40,030 nt of DNA from Candidatus Sulfotelmatobacter sp. (GTDB lineage: Bacteria; Acidobacteriota; Terriglobia; Terriglobales; Acidobacteriaceae), in assembly GCA_030039165.1 (NCBI GenBank), contig JASHQM010000173.1:1-40030 (forward strand), written 5' to 3'. A program made the position numbers and the translations under genes. This document shows positions 16,082 to 23,891 of this stretch, one piece after another (position 1 is the stretch's first letter; each line of letters starts with the position of its first letter). Under the pieces are notes generated by a model. That model searched no databases. It was not told where the DNA came from and was given only the letters and a program-made list of their open reading frames with translations.

Positions 16082-16292
16082 AAGACAATACGGCGTTGTA
16101 CGGCCGCAAGTTCGGCGCCGCTAGCGTCAGGCCTATCTGAAACAGGGCATTGTAGCAGTGAGGGATGTTCCTACTACGTCGGGCACAAGTAGTGTCGCGC
16201 CGCCGTTCGAGACGATTGCCGATAGAAAGCAGGTTGCACGCGGTTTTGCCGCTGCACCGGCCTCGAACCGGTGGAGTGGCAACACCTCAAAA

Positions 16293-18284
16293 CTACTGCT
16301 GATCGAAGTAGCCGAGGCTCAGGCCACCCAAATCGTTTTCGATGAAGACACCCTGTGTGTCATCAACGAAATATCCGGTGAATTTGGTTCCACTGGTCCC
16401 CGGCGGAGTGATGACGAACACGCCATTGGTGGATGTGGCCGCATCGGAGGCGGAAATTGCAGTATTCGGGGCGAGCGGCAAGCCGAGAAGGCTCGGGTTC
16501 TCGTCGAGAAATCCGTTGAGAGAACCGGTGGTTCCGTTGGCGGTGATGACGCCGACCGCATCGGCTTCAACGGGAGTGCCCGAAGTGTTGGTTGCGGGCT
16601 CAGCAATATTGATTGCGTAGTTTCCACTGAACGAGCCGGTGGGGAAAGTCTGCGAAGCCTGCTGTTCAGCCGGACCGGCGAGCCAATCAGAGCTGTCCAT
16701 GGAGATGACGAGGGCCTCGCCGTCGCCGGTCAGGTAGAGCTGCAAGGCGTAGTGGAAGGTGGAGTTGTCGGTGACGTTGGTGAGAGTTACGCGGCCGGTG
16801 CCCCCATCAGCGCCAACGCCGGGTCCGTCGATGGTGTAACAGGGCGATTTCGCCGTGCCCGAAGCGCAGGCAGTAGTTTCGGGCATCAGAACGTTTCCGC
16901 CTTGCGGCGGATTGGCAGAGACTTGATCGTTGAAACTGGCGTTGCCAGTCACGCTGTTATCGGCATTGAAGGCAAGCACGCCGGCCACTTGATCGGGGCC
17001 GAGGCTGCCGTTCGAATTGTTGTCAAATCCGCTCATGCTGAAGATGTAACTGCCGGAGATGGCGTTGAACGTGCCAGTGCCGGTTTGGGCGAGCGCGGTG
17101 CCGCCAGCGATCGATCCGAAGCCGGGGGGACTGGCAGAGAGTTCAGCTTGCCAATTTTCGACGAGGCGGATGTGGCCGGAGTCGACCATGTAGCCCTCGA
17201 GGATAATTTGCGGAACGCCGGAAGATACGCCTGGATTCAGCGTGAAGGTCACAAAACCCGAGGCATCGGGACCGCTGACGGAACTGGTGGTAAACGGCTG
17301 CTCAGGAGAAAGAACTCCGTTGCCGCTATCGTTGAGATCGAAAATGCTGCCGGTGCCAGAGATCGCGCCGGCGCTGTCGACGTTAATTACGCCTCCCATT
17401 GAGAACGGCAGAGCAGTCGTGGGATCGCTGAGGTTGGGAGTCCAACCAGCGTCGAAGAAAGCGTAGCCCCCGGATGGGGCGGGCAGAGAGGTTGACTGGA
17501 GATCGAGTTCGCCGCTGGAGCTTGCCCAGGTGTCGTACTCGATGAGCAGACCTTTGGAACTCGAAACCAGAGAGGCGTCGAGAGTGACAGAGCCCGCGCC
17601 GTTATTGATGTAGGAGTCGGTGAACTTGAGGGTAACAAACAGGTTGCCGTCTGCGGGGTTGGGCGTGACGCTGCCACCGGTAATTGCCTCTTTGGAAGCG
17701 ACGGTGGTGAAATCGGAAAAATCCTGCTCGCCGGTGGTGATCGCGCCCTGGCTGTTGACAGTGAATACGCCGGCGTACCAATAGGGGCTGGGCCCGTTGG
17801 GGCTGTTGTCAGTTCCAGTGAGAGAGAAAACATAGCTGCCCGCCGCCAGAGTTGACGGAGCGCCGGAGTTGTTGGTCAGACTAAAGGCGGCCTTGGCCGA
17901 GGTTCCAGAAGTCGAAGCGCCGATGGAGTAACTACCCGCGGTTGTGTTTGCGGTGCAGGGCGTAGACGTGGCTACCCCGTTGGCGTTGGTCGGATCGGTC
18001 TCTGTGTTCTTGTTGTTGGCAAAAATGCAGCTGGGGCCCGACGAGGGAGCCGTAAACGTGACCGAAGCCCCGCTAGCCGGCGAGCCGTTGGATGTCACAG
18101 TGGCGACCAGCGGATTGGCGAAAGCCTTGCCGACGGTGGCACTCTGTCCGTTGCCGCCGGTGGCAGCGATGCTGATGTCGGGACTGTTGCCGGTTACGGG
18201 ATTCGTCGAGCTTGAACTGCATGCGATCAGCGAGGCGATAGCGCCTAGACTGAGGAACAGAACGATCGATTGACGGAGGGTCAC
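16293..18284 (-). CDS. Lipoprotein with Ig-like domain and four tandem repeats
   Basis: The 663-residue product has a signal peptide with lipobox LIAC and lipidated Cys22, followed by a Ser-rich tether. Residues about 37-137 resemble a bacterial Ig-like (Big) domain with a Cys86-Cys110 pair. The rest is four related units of about 110-130 residues starting near 149, 272, 411 and 553, each opening with G-x-Y-x-F-like, then a hydrophobic AGV/GGV strand and N-x-x-G-x-I-x-G. The third and fourth units differ most. Low charge, high Ser/Thr/Gly and Asn are typical of surface beta proteins. It overlaps the upstream secreted-protein gene by ATGA. Function unknown; surface exposure or adhesion is a guess. 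Confidence 0.8.
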   Translation of the reverse strand: MTLRQSIVLFLSLGAIASLIACSSSSTNPVTGNSPDISIAATGGNGQSATVGKAFANPLVATVTSNGSPASGASVTFTAPSSGPSCIFANNKNTETDPTNANGVATSTPCTANTTAGSYSIGASTSGTSAKAAFSLTNNSGAPSTLAAGSYVFSLTGTDNSPNGPSPYWYAGVFTVNSQGAITTGEQDFSDFTTVASKEAITGGSVTPNPADGNLFVTLKFTDSYINNGAGSVTLDASLVSSSKGLLIEYDTWASSSGELDLQSTSLPAPSGGYAFFDAGWTPNLSDPTTALPFSMGGVINVDSAGAISGTGSIFDLNDSGNGVLSPEQPFTTSSVSGPDASGFVTFTLNPGVSSGVPQIILEGYMVDSGHIRLVENWQAELSASPPGFGSIAGGTALAQTGTGTFNAISGSYIFSMSGFDNNSNGSLGPDQVAGVLAFNADNSVTGNASFNDQVSANPPQGGNVLMPETTACASGTAKSPCYTIDGPGVGADGGTGRVTLTNVTDNSTFHYALQLYLTGDGEALVISMDSSDWLAGPAEQQASQTFPTGSFSGNYAINIAEPATNTSGTPVEADAVGVITANGTTGSLNGFLDENPSLLGLPLAPNTAISASDAATSTNGVFVITPPGTSGTKFTGYFVDDTQGVFIENDLGGLSLGYFDQQ

Positions 18285-18778
18285 CGCGCACCTCCGTTAA
18301 CCTCTGGCTGCAGTAGGCTCTCTTTGCTACGAGCCGCGGTGCGCGGAGGTAAAGGCCGCACAAGGTAACCGCGTTGGTTGCGAAGGATAACGATGCGGCC
18401 GTCGATTGTGATTTGCCGGGCCAGCAGATACTGTTTGCCGTGGGATTCGTGCAGCGCTCCAATGATCTGGAGCATCATGCCCGCGTGCAGGGCATCGATG
18501 GTTCCTTTGGTCAGGAACGGGCCGAGATGGGCATCGAACATGCCTTCGGGGGCAGTCACCACTAAATGCAATCCATCGGGAGTTCCGCGAGTGGAAACCA
18601 CTTCCTGGACGGTTGCCTCGATGGTAATCTCATGGGCCTTGTCATAAGAAAAATCCCAAGGGTACGGAGTTCCATTTGCTGGCTGGGCGGCGAATGAATT
18701 GGCTGCGGCGGCAAGAAAGACGGTTGCCAACAGCAGAACCGGGGTCAACTGTGATGGCTGGGGCAATCGACACCTCAT
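18281..18778 (-). CDS. Secreted protein of unknown function, OB-fold-like
   Basis: The 165-residue product begins with a signal peptide (about 1-30, ending NSFAAQ). The mature part carries beta strands such as HEITIEATVQEVVST, LHLVVTAPEG and MMLQIIGALHE, a layout like small OB-fold periplasmic domains, ending in a basic tail. Its last four bases overlap the start of the lipoprotein gene (ATGA), indicating translational coupling and a shared role. I do not recognise a named family. The 209 bases upstream (18779-18987) should hold the promoter but show no strong consensus. Confidence 0.72.
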   Translation of the reverse strand: MRCRLPQPSQLTPVLLLATVFLAAAANSFAAQPANGTPYPWDFSYDKAHEITIEATVQEVVSTRGTPDGLHLVVTAPEGMFDAHLGPFLTKGTIDALHAGMMLQIIGALHESHGKQYLLARQITIDGRIVILRNQRGYLVRPLPPRTAARSKESLLQPEVNGGAR

Positions 18779-18987
18779 GCTTCACTCCTTCGGAGTTGGT
18801 TGGAGCGCTTCGGTTACAAACTGCGATCAGACACAACGAGACGGAAGAGCAATGCCGAGCTGGAAGAAACCTCCGCTTCGCAGCGGGGCATCTCCCGCAA
18901 TATTGGGGTGGCGAGAGACGTTGGCGGAATTATGGACTGAGATGGCGAACCCGGTCAACCGCAAAAGGGCAGGCGGGCTAAGCGTGC

Positions 18988-19218
18988 TCAAACGGAGACC
19001 AGGCGGGATAATCTTTCCGCCAGCCACATCTTGATGAGCGACTGCCGGGTTACGCCAAGACGCCGCGCCTCGCGGTCGAGCGAGGCGACCATCCATGCAG
19101 GAAAATCGACGTTGACTCGCCTCGGATCCGTAGCCGTCCGGCGCGCCTTGCTGAGATCGAGATGATGGCTAATGTTTTCGCCGGAATCGAACTTGCGGTC
19201 AAATGTTTTCGCTTTCAT
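18988..19218 (-). CDS. brnA: BrnA-like (CopG/RHH) antitoxin
   Basis: The 76-residue protein starts at ATG 19218, with GGAGG about 12 bases upstream. The N-terminal part (FDRKFDSGENISHHLDLSKA) is the flexible toxin-binding segment of this family, and residues about 33-70 are the RHH DNA-binding core (RVNVDFPAWMVASLDREARR, then LGVTRQSLIKMWLAERL). BrnA-type antitoxins neutralise BrnT RNases and repress their own operon. The frame just upstream overlaps it by ATGA and keeps only what looks like the last part of a BrnT protein, so the antitoxin appears to be an orphan. Confidence 0.85.
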   Translation of the reverse strand: MKAKTFDRKFDSGENISHHLDLSKARRTATDPRRVNVDFPAWMVASLDREARRLGVTRQSLIKMWLAERLSRLVSV

Positions 19219-19325
19219 AAATCTCTATTTCCTCCGGGCGGGAGCGGGCGAACGGAGATCGGACGGATGTTTTCGTTTCGCCGTGTAAAGACCGCCGACC
19301 AGTGCCCGCCATATTCCAAAACAGG
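19215..19325 (-). pseudogene. Probable remnant of a brnT toxin gene (C-terminal tail)
   Basis: The last residues of the frame ending at 19215 (GGHWSAVFTRRNENIRPISV followed by RP) resemble the conserved BrnT end, where a VVFTRR-like strand is followed by IRIISAR. The N-terminal two thirds of a BrnT protein (the W-D-x-x-K and K-H-G-V-x-F region) cannot be found upstream in any frame. The stop codon overlaps the brnA start by ATGA, the usual toxin-antitoxin coupling. The tail after ISVRP departs from family pattern, consistent with a small frameshift. The match is short, so this is an inference. Confidence 0.5.
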
Positions 19326-19345
19326 CGAAATATAGTATAGCAAAG

Positions 19346-19360
19346 GTATAAATATTATAC
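19346..19360. promoter_or_regulatory. AT-rich interrupted palindrome upstream of brnA
   Basis: GTATAA-ATA-TTATAC lies in a strikingly AT-rich patch (about 19325-19375) in an otherwise GC-rich region, about 130 bases before brnA. It contains TATAAT on the minus strand. It is a reasonable candidate for the operator/promoter of the former brnTA operon, given that RHH antitoxins bind such palindromes. Confidence 0.4.
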
Positions 19361-19466
19361 ATACAATAGATATCGGGCTGTTTGAAGTTATCGGGCGAGG
19401 GTCCAAGGAACCATGCTGGACAGATTCAAAACGGCCTGCCACTGAAAAGGACAGCAACCCGCGCGG

Positions 19467-20717
19467 TTACTCGCTGGTGAAGTAATCCACGGTCACGGGG
19501 TTTTCGAACAGCGAATAATCGCGCGTGACCACGGTGATGCCGCTGTCGGTGACGAAGTAGCGGGAGCGGTCGGCTTCGGTGTCATAGCCGATGGTGGTGC
19601 CTTCGGGCAGGTGAACGTTGCGGTCGATGATGCAGCGCCGGATGCGGCAATGGCGGCCGACGGCAACGTGCGAAAAGAGAATCGAGGAGTCGACTTCCGA
19701 GTAGGAATTGACGCGCACGTCCGGTGAGATCACAGAATTCTTGACCGTGCCGCCGGATATGATGCAGCCGTTCGAGACAATGGAATCGAGGGCCGTGCCC
19801 ATGCGGTCTTTTTCCGCAAAAACAAATTTGGCGGGCGGATATTGCCGCTGGTGCGTGCGGATGGGCCAATCGTGATCGTAGAGATTGAAGATGGGCGAGA
19901 CCGCGACAATGTCCATGTTGGCGTCGTAGTAGGCTTCGAGCGTGCCGACGTCGCGCCAGTAAAGTGCTTCTTTTTTGTTCTCGTCGATAAAGTCGTAGGC
20001 GAAGACGCGGTAATCGTTGACCATGCGCGGCAGAATGTCTTTGCCAAAATCGTGGCTGGAGCCTTGATCTTCGGCGTCTTTGAGCAGGAGGGGAATCAGC
20101 ACATCGGCATTGAACAAGTAAACGCCCATGGAACCGTCGACCTTATTAGGATTCCAGGGCGAGCGCAGTTCGGTTTTGTTGGGTTTTTCTTCGAAGCCGT
20201 TGATGCGGCCGTCGCGGTCGACATCGACCACGCCGAAGCGATGCGTTTCCTCAGGATCGATCTGAATGGTGGCAAGGGTGACGTCGGCGGCCGAGTCGAG
20301 GTGCTGCTTCATCATCTTGCCGTAGTCCATCTTGTAAATGTGATCGCCGGAGAGAATCAGAACGTATTTGGGTTGCTCCGAGCCGATGGAGTAAATGTTC
20401 TGGTAAACGGCGTCGGCGGTACCTTGATACCACTGATCGCTCACACGTTTCATGGGAGGCAGGACTTCGATGAATTCGCCAACCTCGCGGCCGAGAATAT
20501 TCCAGCCTTCGCGGATATGGCGGTTGAGTGACAGCGCCTTGTATTGGGTGAGAATGTAGACGCGGCGAAGGTCAGAGTTGAGGCAATTGGACAATGTGAT
20601 GTCGACGATGCGATAGATGCCACCGAAGGTGACGGCGGGCTTGGCGCGATCGCGGGTAAGAGGATACAGGCGTTCTCCAGCGCCGCCAGCGAGAAGAACT
20701 CCGAGGGTGTCTTTCAT
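19467..20717 (-). CDS. glgC: Glucose-1-phosphate adenylyltransferase
   Basis: The 416-residue enzyme makes ADP-glucose from ATP and glucose-1-phosphate, the committed step of bacterial glycogen synthesis. The nucleotide-binding loop LLAGGAGERLYPLT, the KPAV site, LSGDHIYKMDY, the FEEKP region and DVGTLEAYYDAN are all present. The C-terminal left-handed beta-helix (about 300-410) carries hexapeptide-like repeats such as NGCIISGGTVKNSVIS. ATG 20717 matches the usual family start; a TTG four codons earlier is possible. No other glycogen gene is beside it. The sequence from 20718 to 21033 holds no gene or structure that I can support. Confidence 0.96.
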   Translation of the reverse strand: MKDTLGVLLAGGAGERLYPLTRDRAKPAVTFGGIYRIVDITLSNCLNSDLRRVYILTQYKALSLNRHIREGWNILGREVGEFIEVLPPMKRVSDQWYQGTADAVYQNIYSIGSEQPKYVLILSGDHIYKMDYGKMMKQHLDSAADVTLATIQIDPEETHRFGVVDVDRDGRINGFEEKPNKTELRSPWNPNKVDGSMGVYLFNADVLIPLLLKDAEDQGSSHDFGKDILPRMVNDYRVFAYDFIDENKKEALYWRDVGTLEAYYDANMDIVAVSPIFNLYDHDWPIRTHQRQYPPAKFVFAEKDRMGTALDSIVSNGCIISGGTVKNSVISPDVRVNSYSEVDSSILFSHVAVGRHCRIRRCIIDRNVHLPEGTTIGYDTEADRSRYFVTDSGITVVTRDYSLFENPVTVDYFTSE

Positions 20718-21033
20718 CGAACTACTCAAAAACAGGTAGATGGTAGCACAGCGGCAGAGGTTGGCGAGGAAGGCTTAACCTCCAGCGCCGTCTGCCGTTG
20801 CCACTCGGGCGTTGCTGGTTTTGGCTTTGCAAGCAGGAGTACTATCTGACCTGCAACTGCCTGAGAGGCACGAATGTCACGTTCCGCTCTCCGCTATTGT
20901 TTTCTTTCTGTGATCGGCTGAGCGCAGCGGCCAAATCGCACCGGCTAAAGACGCGCCGAAGCAATAGCCGGAACCATCAGGAGTGGAACGCTGCGTTTGC
21001 GATGCCGGCGCTAGAGATCGAGAGGCCAGGAAT

Positions 21034-21318
21034 CTATTTTTCTTCTTCGATCTTGATACGCAGAGACTTCAGGAACTTGAGATCCTGATCGTTGACCTTG
21101 AATTCGCCGTTGGCGGGCAGAGTTGCGACGATGGAGGTTTTATTAGGAGTTTTTTCGCCTTGCTTGCTGACGCCGATGGTGGCTTCGAGGACGAGGAAAA
21201 TGTCGTAACCGCCCTCTTTGATGCGGGAGACGACCTCAGCAATCTGGTCGGAGTCGGAGAGCGACTCGTTGATGGCTTCGCCAAGTTCCTTCATGAGCTG
21301 TTTGAGCTGCTGATCCAC
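21034..21318 (-). CDS. Conserved-looking small acidic protein
   Basis: The 94-residue product starts at GTG 21318 after a G-rich GGGGGACAC; the frame continues upstream but becomes His/Arg-rich and overlaps the divergent gene, so the short form is preferred. An N-terminal helix (MDQQLKQLMKELGEAINESL) is followed by an alpha-beta section (RIKEGGYDIFLVLEATIGV) and strands ending in LKFLKSLRIKIEEE. It looks like a soluble folded protein. No family recognised. Confidence 0.6.
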   Translation of the reverse strand: MDQQLKQLMKELGEAINESLSDSDQIAEVVSRIKEGGYDIFLVLEATIGVSKQGEKTPNKTSIVATLPANGEFKVNDQDLKFLKSLRIKIEEEK

Positions 21319-21443
21319 GTGTCCCCCGATCGTCGACGGCACTATCTTTCTTCGTAAACCTGCTTTCTTCTTAGATGCCTGCGGCCCGGCTGAAGGCCCA
21401 TGCAGCATCCAGCATACCGCGTCATTGTAGCGCCGAAGACTGT

Positions 21444-21449
21444 TAAAAT
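21444..21449 (+). promoter_or_regulatory. Putative -10 box close to a GTG start
   Basis: TAAAAT ends 7 bases before the GTG at 21457. If used, transcription would begin about at the start codon, giving a leaderless message. No convincing -35 box is seen. Confidence 0.3.
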
Positions 21450-21456
21450 CGAGGCC

Positions 21457-21807
21457 GTGAGCAATGTTTCTACCGCACAAAAGATAGGGGTGGTGGCGCG
21501 GGTTGCGGCGCAACAGGCGGGGCGGAGCCGCATTGTGCGAGGGGTCTCGCGGGCGGTTTCTACGACCGGGCGCGCGCTTGGCCGGGTGCTGCACCAGTTG
21601 TGGCTAGAGGTTACGGGCTTTATTTTCCTGGTGATGGCGGCAAGCGGCGGAGCGGCCTCGGCCCATGAGTATGCGAAATTTCACGCAGGCAAAGCGGGCT
21701 TTGGCCGGGTTATGGCGGCAAGCTGCTTTACGCTGGCGTTTGCATGGTTCGGCGTCAGCTCATTCTGGAGGGTGTGGCGTAAGAGTGGCCGTAACGTAAA
21801 GGGATGA
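21457..21807 (+). CDS. Small membrane protein of unknown function
   Basis: From GTG 21457 the product has 116 residues; an ATG at 21400 would add 19. The N-terminal 45 residues are Arg-rich and likely cytoplasmic. Two hydrophobic helices follow, around LWLEVTGFIFLVMAASGGAA and VMAASCFTLAFAWFGVSSFW, separated by a short hydrophilic loop, then a basic tail (RVWRKSGRNVKG). It is divergent from the small acidic protein gene. I recognise no family. A -10-like hexamer directly upstream favours the GTG start. Confidence 0.55.
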   Translation: MSNVSTAQKIGVVARVAAQQAGRSRIVRGVSRAVSTTGRALGRVLHQLWLEVTGFIFLVMAASGGAASAHEYAKFHAGKAGFGRVMAASCFTLAFAWFGVSSFWRVWRKSGRNVKG

Positions 21808-21949
21808 AATGCTTCAGATTGTGCCGGTTGCTGAAACTTGCCCCACGGGTTTTCTGATTCCGTAAGTTGCCGCACTCCCGCTCGAATCGATTCGGAAGAA
21901 AAATTGCTCGTAAAACCCAGGCCGTTCGTGTTGACGAGGATTTGAATCA

Positions 21950-23569
21950 ATGGCGAGCAAGATGAAAGACGCTACGCATTCTGCCACGAAGGAAATTGAG
22001 ACTTCATCGCATATTCCAGTAAATCCGCTCTACACTCCCGCAGACCTTAAGGGCGTGGATTATGAGAGCGAAGTTGGCTATCCCGGCGAATATCCGTTTA
22101 CGCGGGGCGTGCAGGCCACGATGTACCGCGGCCGTCTTTGGACCATGCGGCAGTATGCCGGCATGGGGGATGCCGAGGAGTCGAATAAGCGCTACAAATA
22201 TTTGCTGGCGAATGGGACCACCGGGCTTTCGGTGGCGTTCGATTTGCCGACGCAAATTGGAATGGATTCCGATCACGCACTGGCCGCGGGCGAGGTGGGC
22301 AAAGTTGGCGTGGCGATCGACTCGATCGAAGACATGCAGCGTTTGTTTGACGGCATCGATCTGACCAAGATTTCGACCTCGATGACGATCAATGCGACGG
22401 CATCGATTCTGCTTGCACTGTACGTGGCCGTAGCGAGGCGGCAGGGGGCCGATATTCGCAAGCTTTCGGGTACGGTGCAGAACGATGTGCTCAAGGAATA
22501 CATTGCGCGCGGGACTTATATTTATCCGCCACATCAGGCGATGCGCGTGATCACCGACATGTTCTCCTGGGCGAAGGAGAACGTGCCGGAGTGGAATACG
22601 ATTTCGATCTCCGGTTATCACATGCGTGAGGCAGGATCGACGGCGGTGCAGGAAGTCGCGTTTACGCTGGGAAACGGAATGGCGTATGTAGAGGCGGCGG
22701 TTAAAGCGGGGTTGGATGTGGATCAGTTTGCGCCGCGGATTTCGTTTTTCTTTAACGCGCACAACAATTTCCTTGAGGAAGTGGCGAAGTTCCGGGCAGC
22801 GCGGCGTATGTGGGCGCGCATTATGCGCGAGCACTTCAAGGCAAAGAATCCAAAGTCGTGGATGCTGCGCTTTCACACGCAGACAGCCGGGTCGACGCTG
22901 ACCGCGCAGCAACCGGAAAACAACATTGTGCGCACGGCGATTCAGGCGCTGGCGGCGGTGCTGGGCGGGACACAGTCACTGCACACGAATTCCTATGATG
23001 AGGCGCTGGCGCTGCCGACCGAACAGGCGGCGCGCATCGCGCTGCGCACGCAACAGGTGATTGCGTATGAAGCGGGCGTGGCGCAGACGATCGATCCGCT
23101 GGCGGGATCGTATTATCTTGAGTCGTTGACCAGTGAAATCGAGAAGCGGGCGGCCGAGTATCTGGGCAAGATCGAGAACATCGGCGGAATGCTGAAGGCG
23201 ATTGAGCGAGGATTCGTGCAGCAGGAAATTCAGAATGCCGCTTACGAATACCAGCAGGCGGTGGATCAGGGAGAGTCGATTGTAGTGGGCGTGAATAAAT
23301 TCGAATTGCAAGAAGAAAAGCCGATACCGATTCAGCATATCGATCCGGCGCTGGAGACGAAGCAGGTGGAGCGAGTGCGGTCTTTACGGGCGAAACGCGA
23401 CGCGGGGCCGTGGAAAGCGGCGTTGAATGCCGTGGAGCAGGCGGCGCGCTCGGGGCAGAACGTGATGCCGCGAATTCTGGCAGCAGTGGAAGCCTACGCG
23501 ACCGTAGGCGAAATCGCCGACGCGATGCGGAGAGTGTTTGGGGAGTACCGGGAAGCGGTGGTGGTTTAA
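21950..23569 (+). CDS. Methylmalonyl-CoA mutase large subunit (catalytic domain)
   Basis: The 539-residue protein is the TIM-barrel catalytic part of an acyl-CoA mutase without the C-terminal B12-binding domain, so it must pair with a separate small cobalamin subunit, not found in this window. It converts methylmalonyl-CoA and succinyl-CoA. Substrate-recognising residues are Tyr59 (ATMYRG), Arg187 ([10 protein letters not shown]) and His224 (SGYHMREAG), the methylmalonyl pattern, whereas isobutyryl-CoA mutases have Phe and Gln at the first two. [20 protein letters not shown] and [23 protein letters not shown] motifs also fit. A GAGG lies about 10 bases before the ATG. It stands alone. Confidence 0.92.
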   Translation: MASKMKDATHSATKEIETSSHIPVNPLYTPADLKGVDYESEVGYPGEYPFTRGVQATMYRGRLWTMRQYAGMGDAEESNKRYKYLLANGTTGLSVAFDLPTQIGMDSDHALAAGEVGKVGVAIDSIEDMQRLFDGIDLTKISTSMTINATASILLALYVAVARRQGADIRKLSGTVQNDVLKEYIARGTYIYPPHQAMRVITDMFSWAKENVPEWNTISISGYHMREAGSTAVQEVAFTLGNGMAYVEAAVKAGLDVDQFAPRISFFFNAHNNFLEEVAKFRAARRMWARIMREHFKAKNPKSWMLRFHTQTAGSTLTAQQPENNIVRTAIQALAAVLGGTQSLHTNSYDEALALPTEQAARIALRTQQVIAYEAGVAQTIDPLAGSYYLESLTSEIEKRAAEYLGKIENIGGMLKAIERGFVQQEIQNAAYEYQQAVDQGESIVVGVNKFELQEEKPIPIQHIDPALETKQVERVRSLRAKRDAGPWKAALNAVEQAARSGQNVMPRILAAVEAYATVGEIADAMRRVFGEYREAVVV

Positions 23570-23597
23570 GTCCTCATCGGTGCTCTTTTGTCGCCGG

Positions 23598-23780
23598 TTA
23601 ATCGGAGGTGTGGTAGTCGCAGGCGGTGCGGCAGGGTTCGCAGTACATGAGCCCATCCTTGCAGATGCGAATATCGAGCTGTGACTGGCAGAGAACGCAG
23701 AATTTATCGCACTCGCACTTGTCTTCGGGTTTCTCGCACTGGGCGCAGTGGAATTTGGTGGAACTGGTTCCGGTGGACAT
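23598..23780 (-). CDS. Cys-rich zinc-ribbon miniprotein
   Basis: The 60-residue product has ten cysteines in paired motifs: CAQC, CEC, CVLC, and C-x6-C-x2-C near the end (ICKDGLMYCEPC), enough for two zinc sites. Such treble-clef or double-ribbon miniproteins often bind nucleic acids or proteins, but no function can be assigned. It lies convergent to the mutase gene with 28 bases between stops and is divergent from murE. Confidence 0.65.
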   Translation of the reverse strand: MSTGTSSTKFHCAQCEKPEDKCECDKFCVLCQSQLDIRICKDGLMYCEPCRTACDYHTSD

Positions 23781-23877
23781 ACAAACAAGCTAACGCGTTG
23801 CGCAGGGATAGGAAATGTGCCGTTGGTAACGTGGATAACTGCGTTTCCTGAGTCCGGAATCGCTTTCTTCCGTGCCC

Positions 23878-23883
23878 TATAAT
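23878..23883 (+). promoter_or_regulatory. -10 box immediately upstream of murE
   Basis: A perfect TATAAT ends 8 bases before the murE ATG. The predicted transcription start would be about 2 bases before the start codon, so the message would be leaderless; indeed no Shine-Dalgarno sequence is present. No good -35 box is seen 16-18 bases upstream. Confidence 0.45.
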
Positions 23884-23891
23884 TCTGAGCA

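Noticed and set aside
16158..17402. 414-codon rightward frame
   Set aside because: It is the complement of the repeat lipoprotein gene; the high GC and low stop frequency there open both strands.
19842..20531. 229-codon rightward frame
   Set aside because: It is antisense to glgC, whose motifs are unambiguous.
22004..22912. 302-codon leftward frame
   Set aside because: It is the His/Arg-rich shadow of the methylmalonyl-CoA mutase gene.
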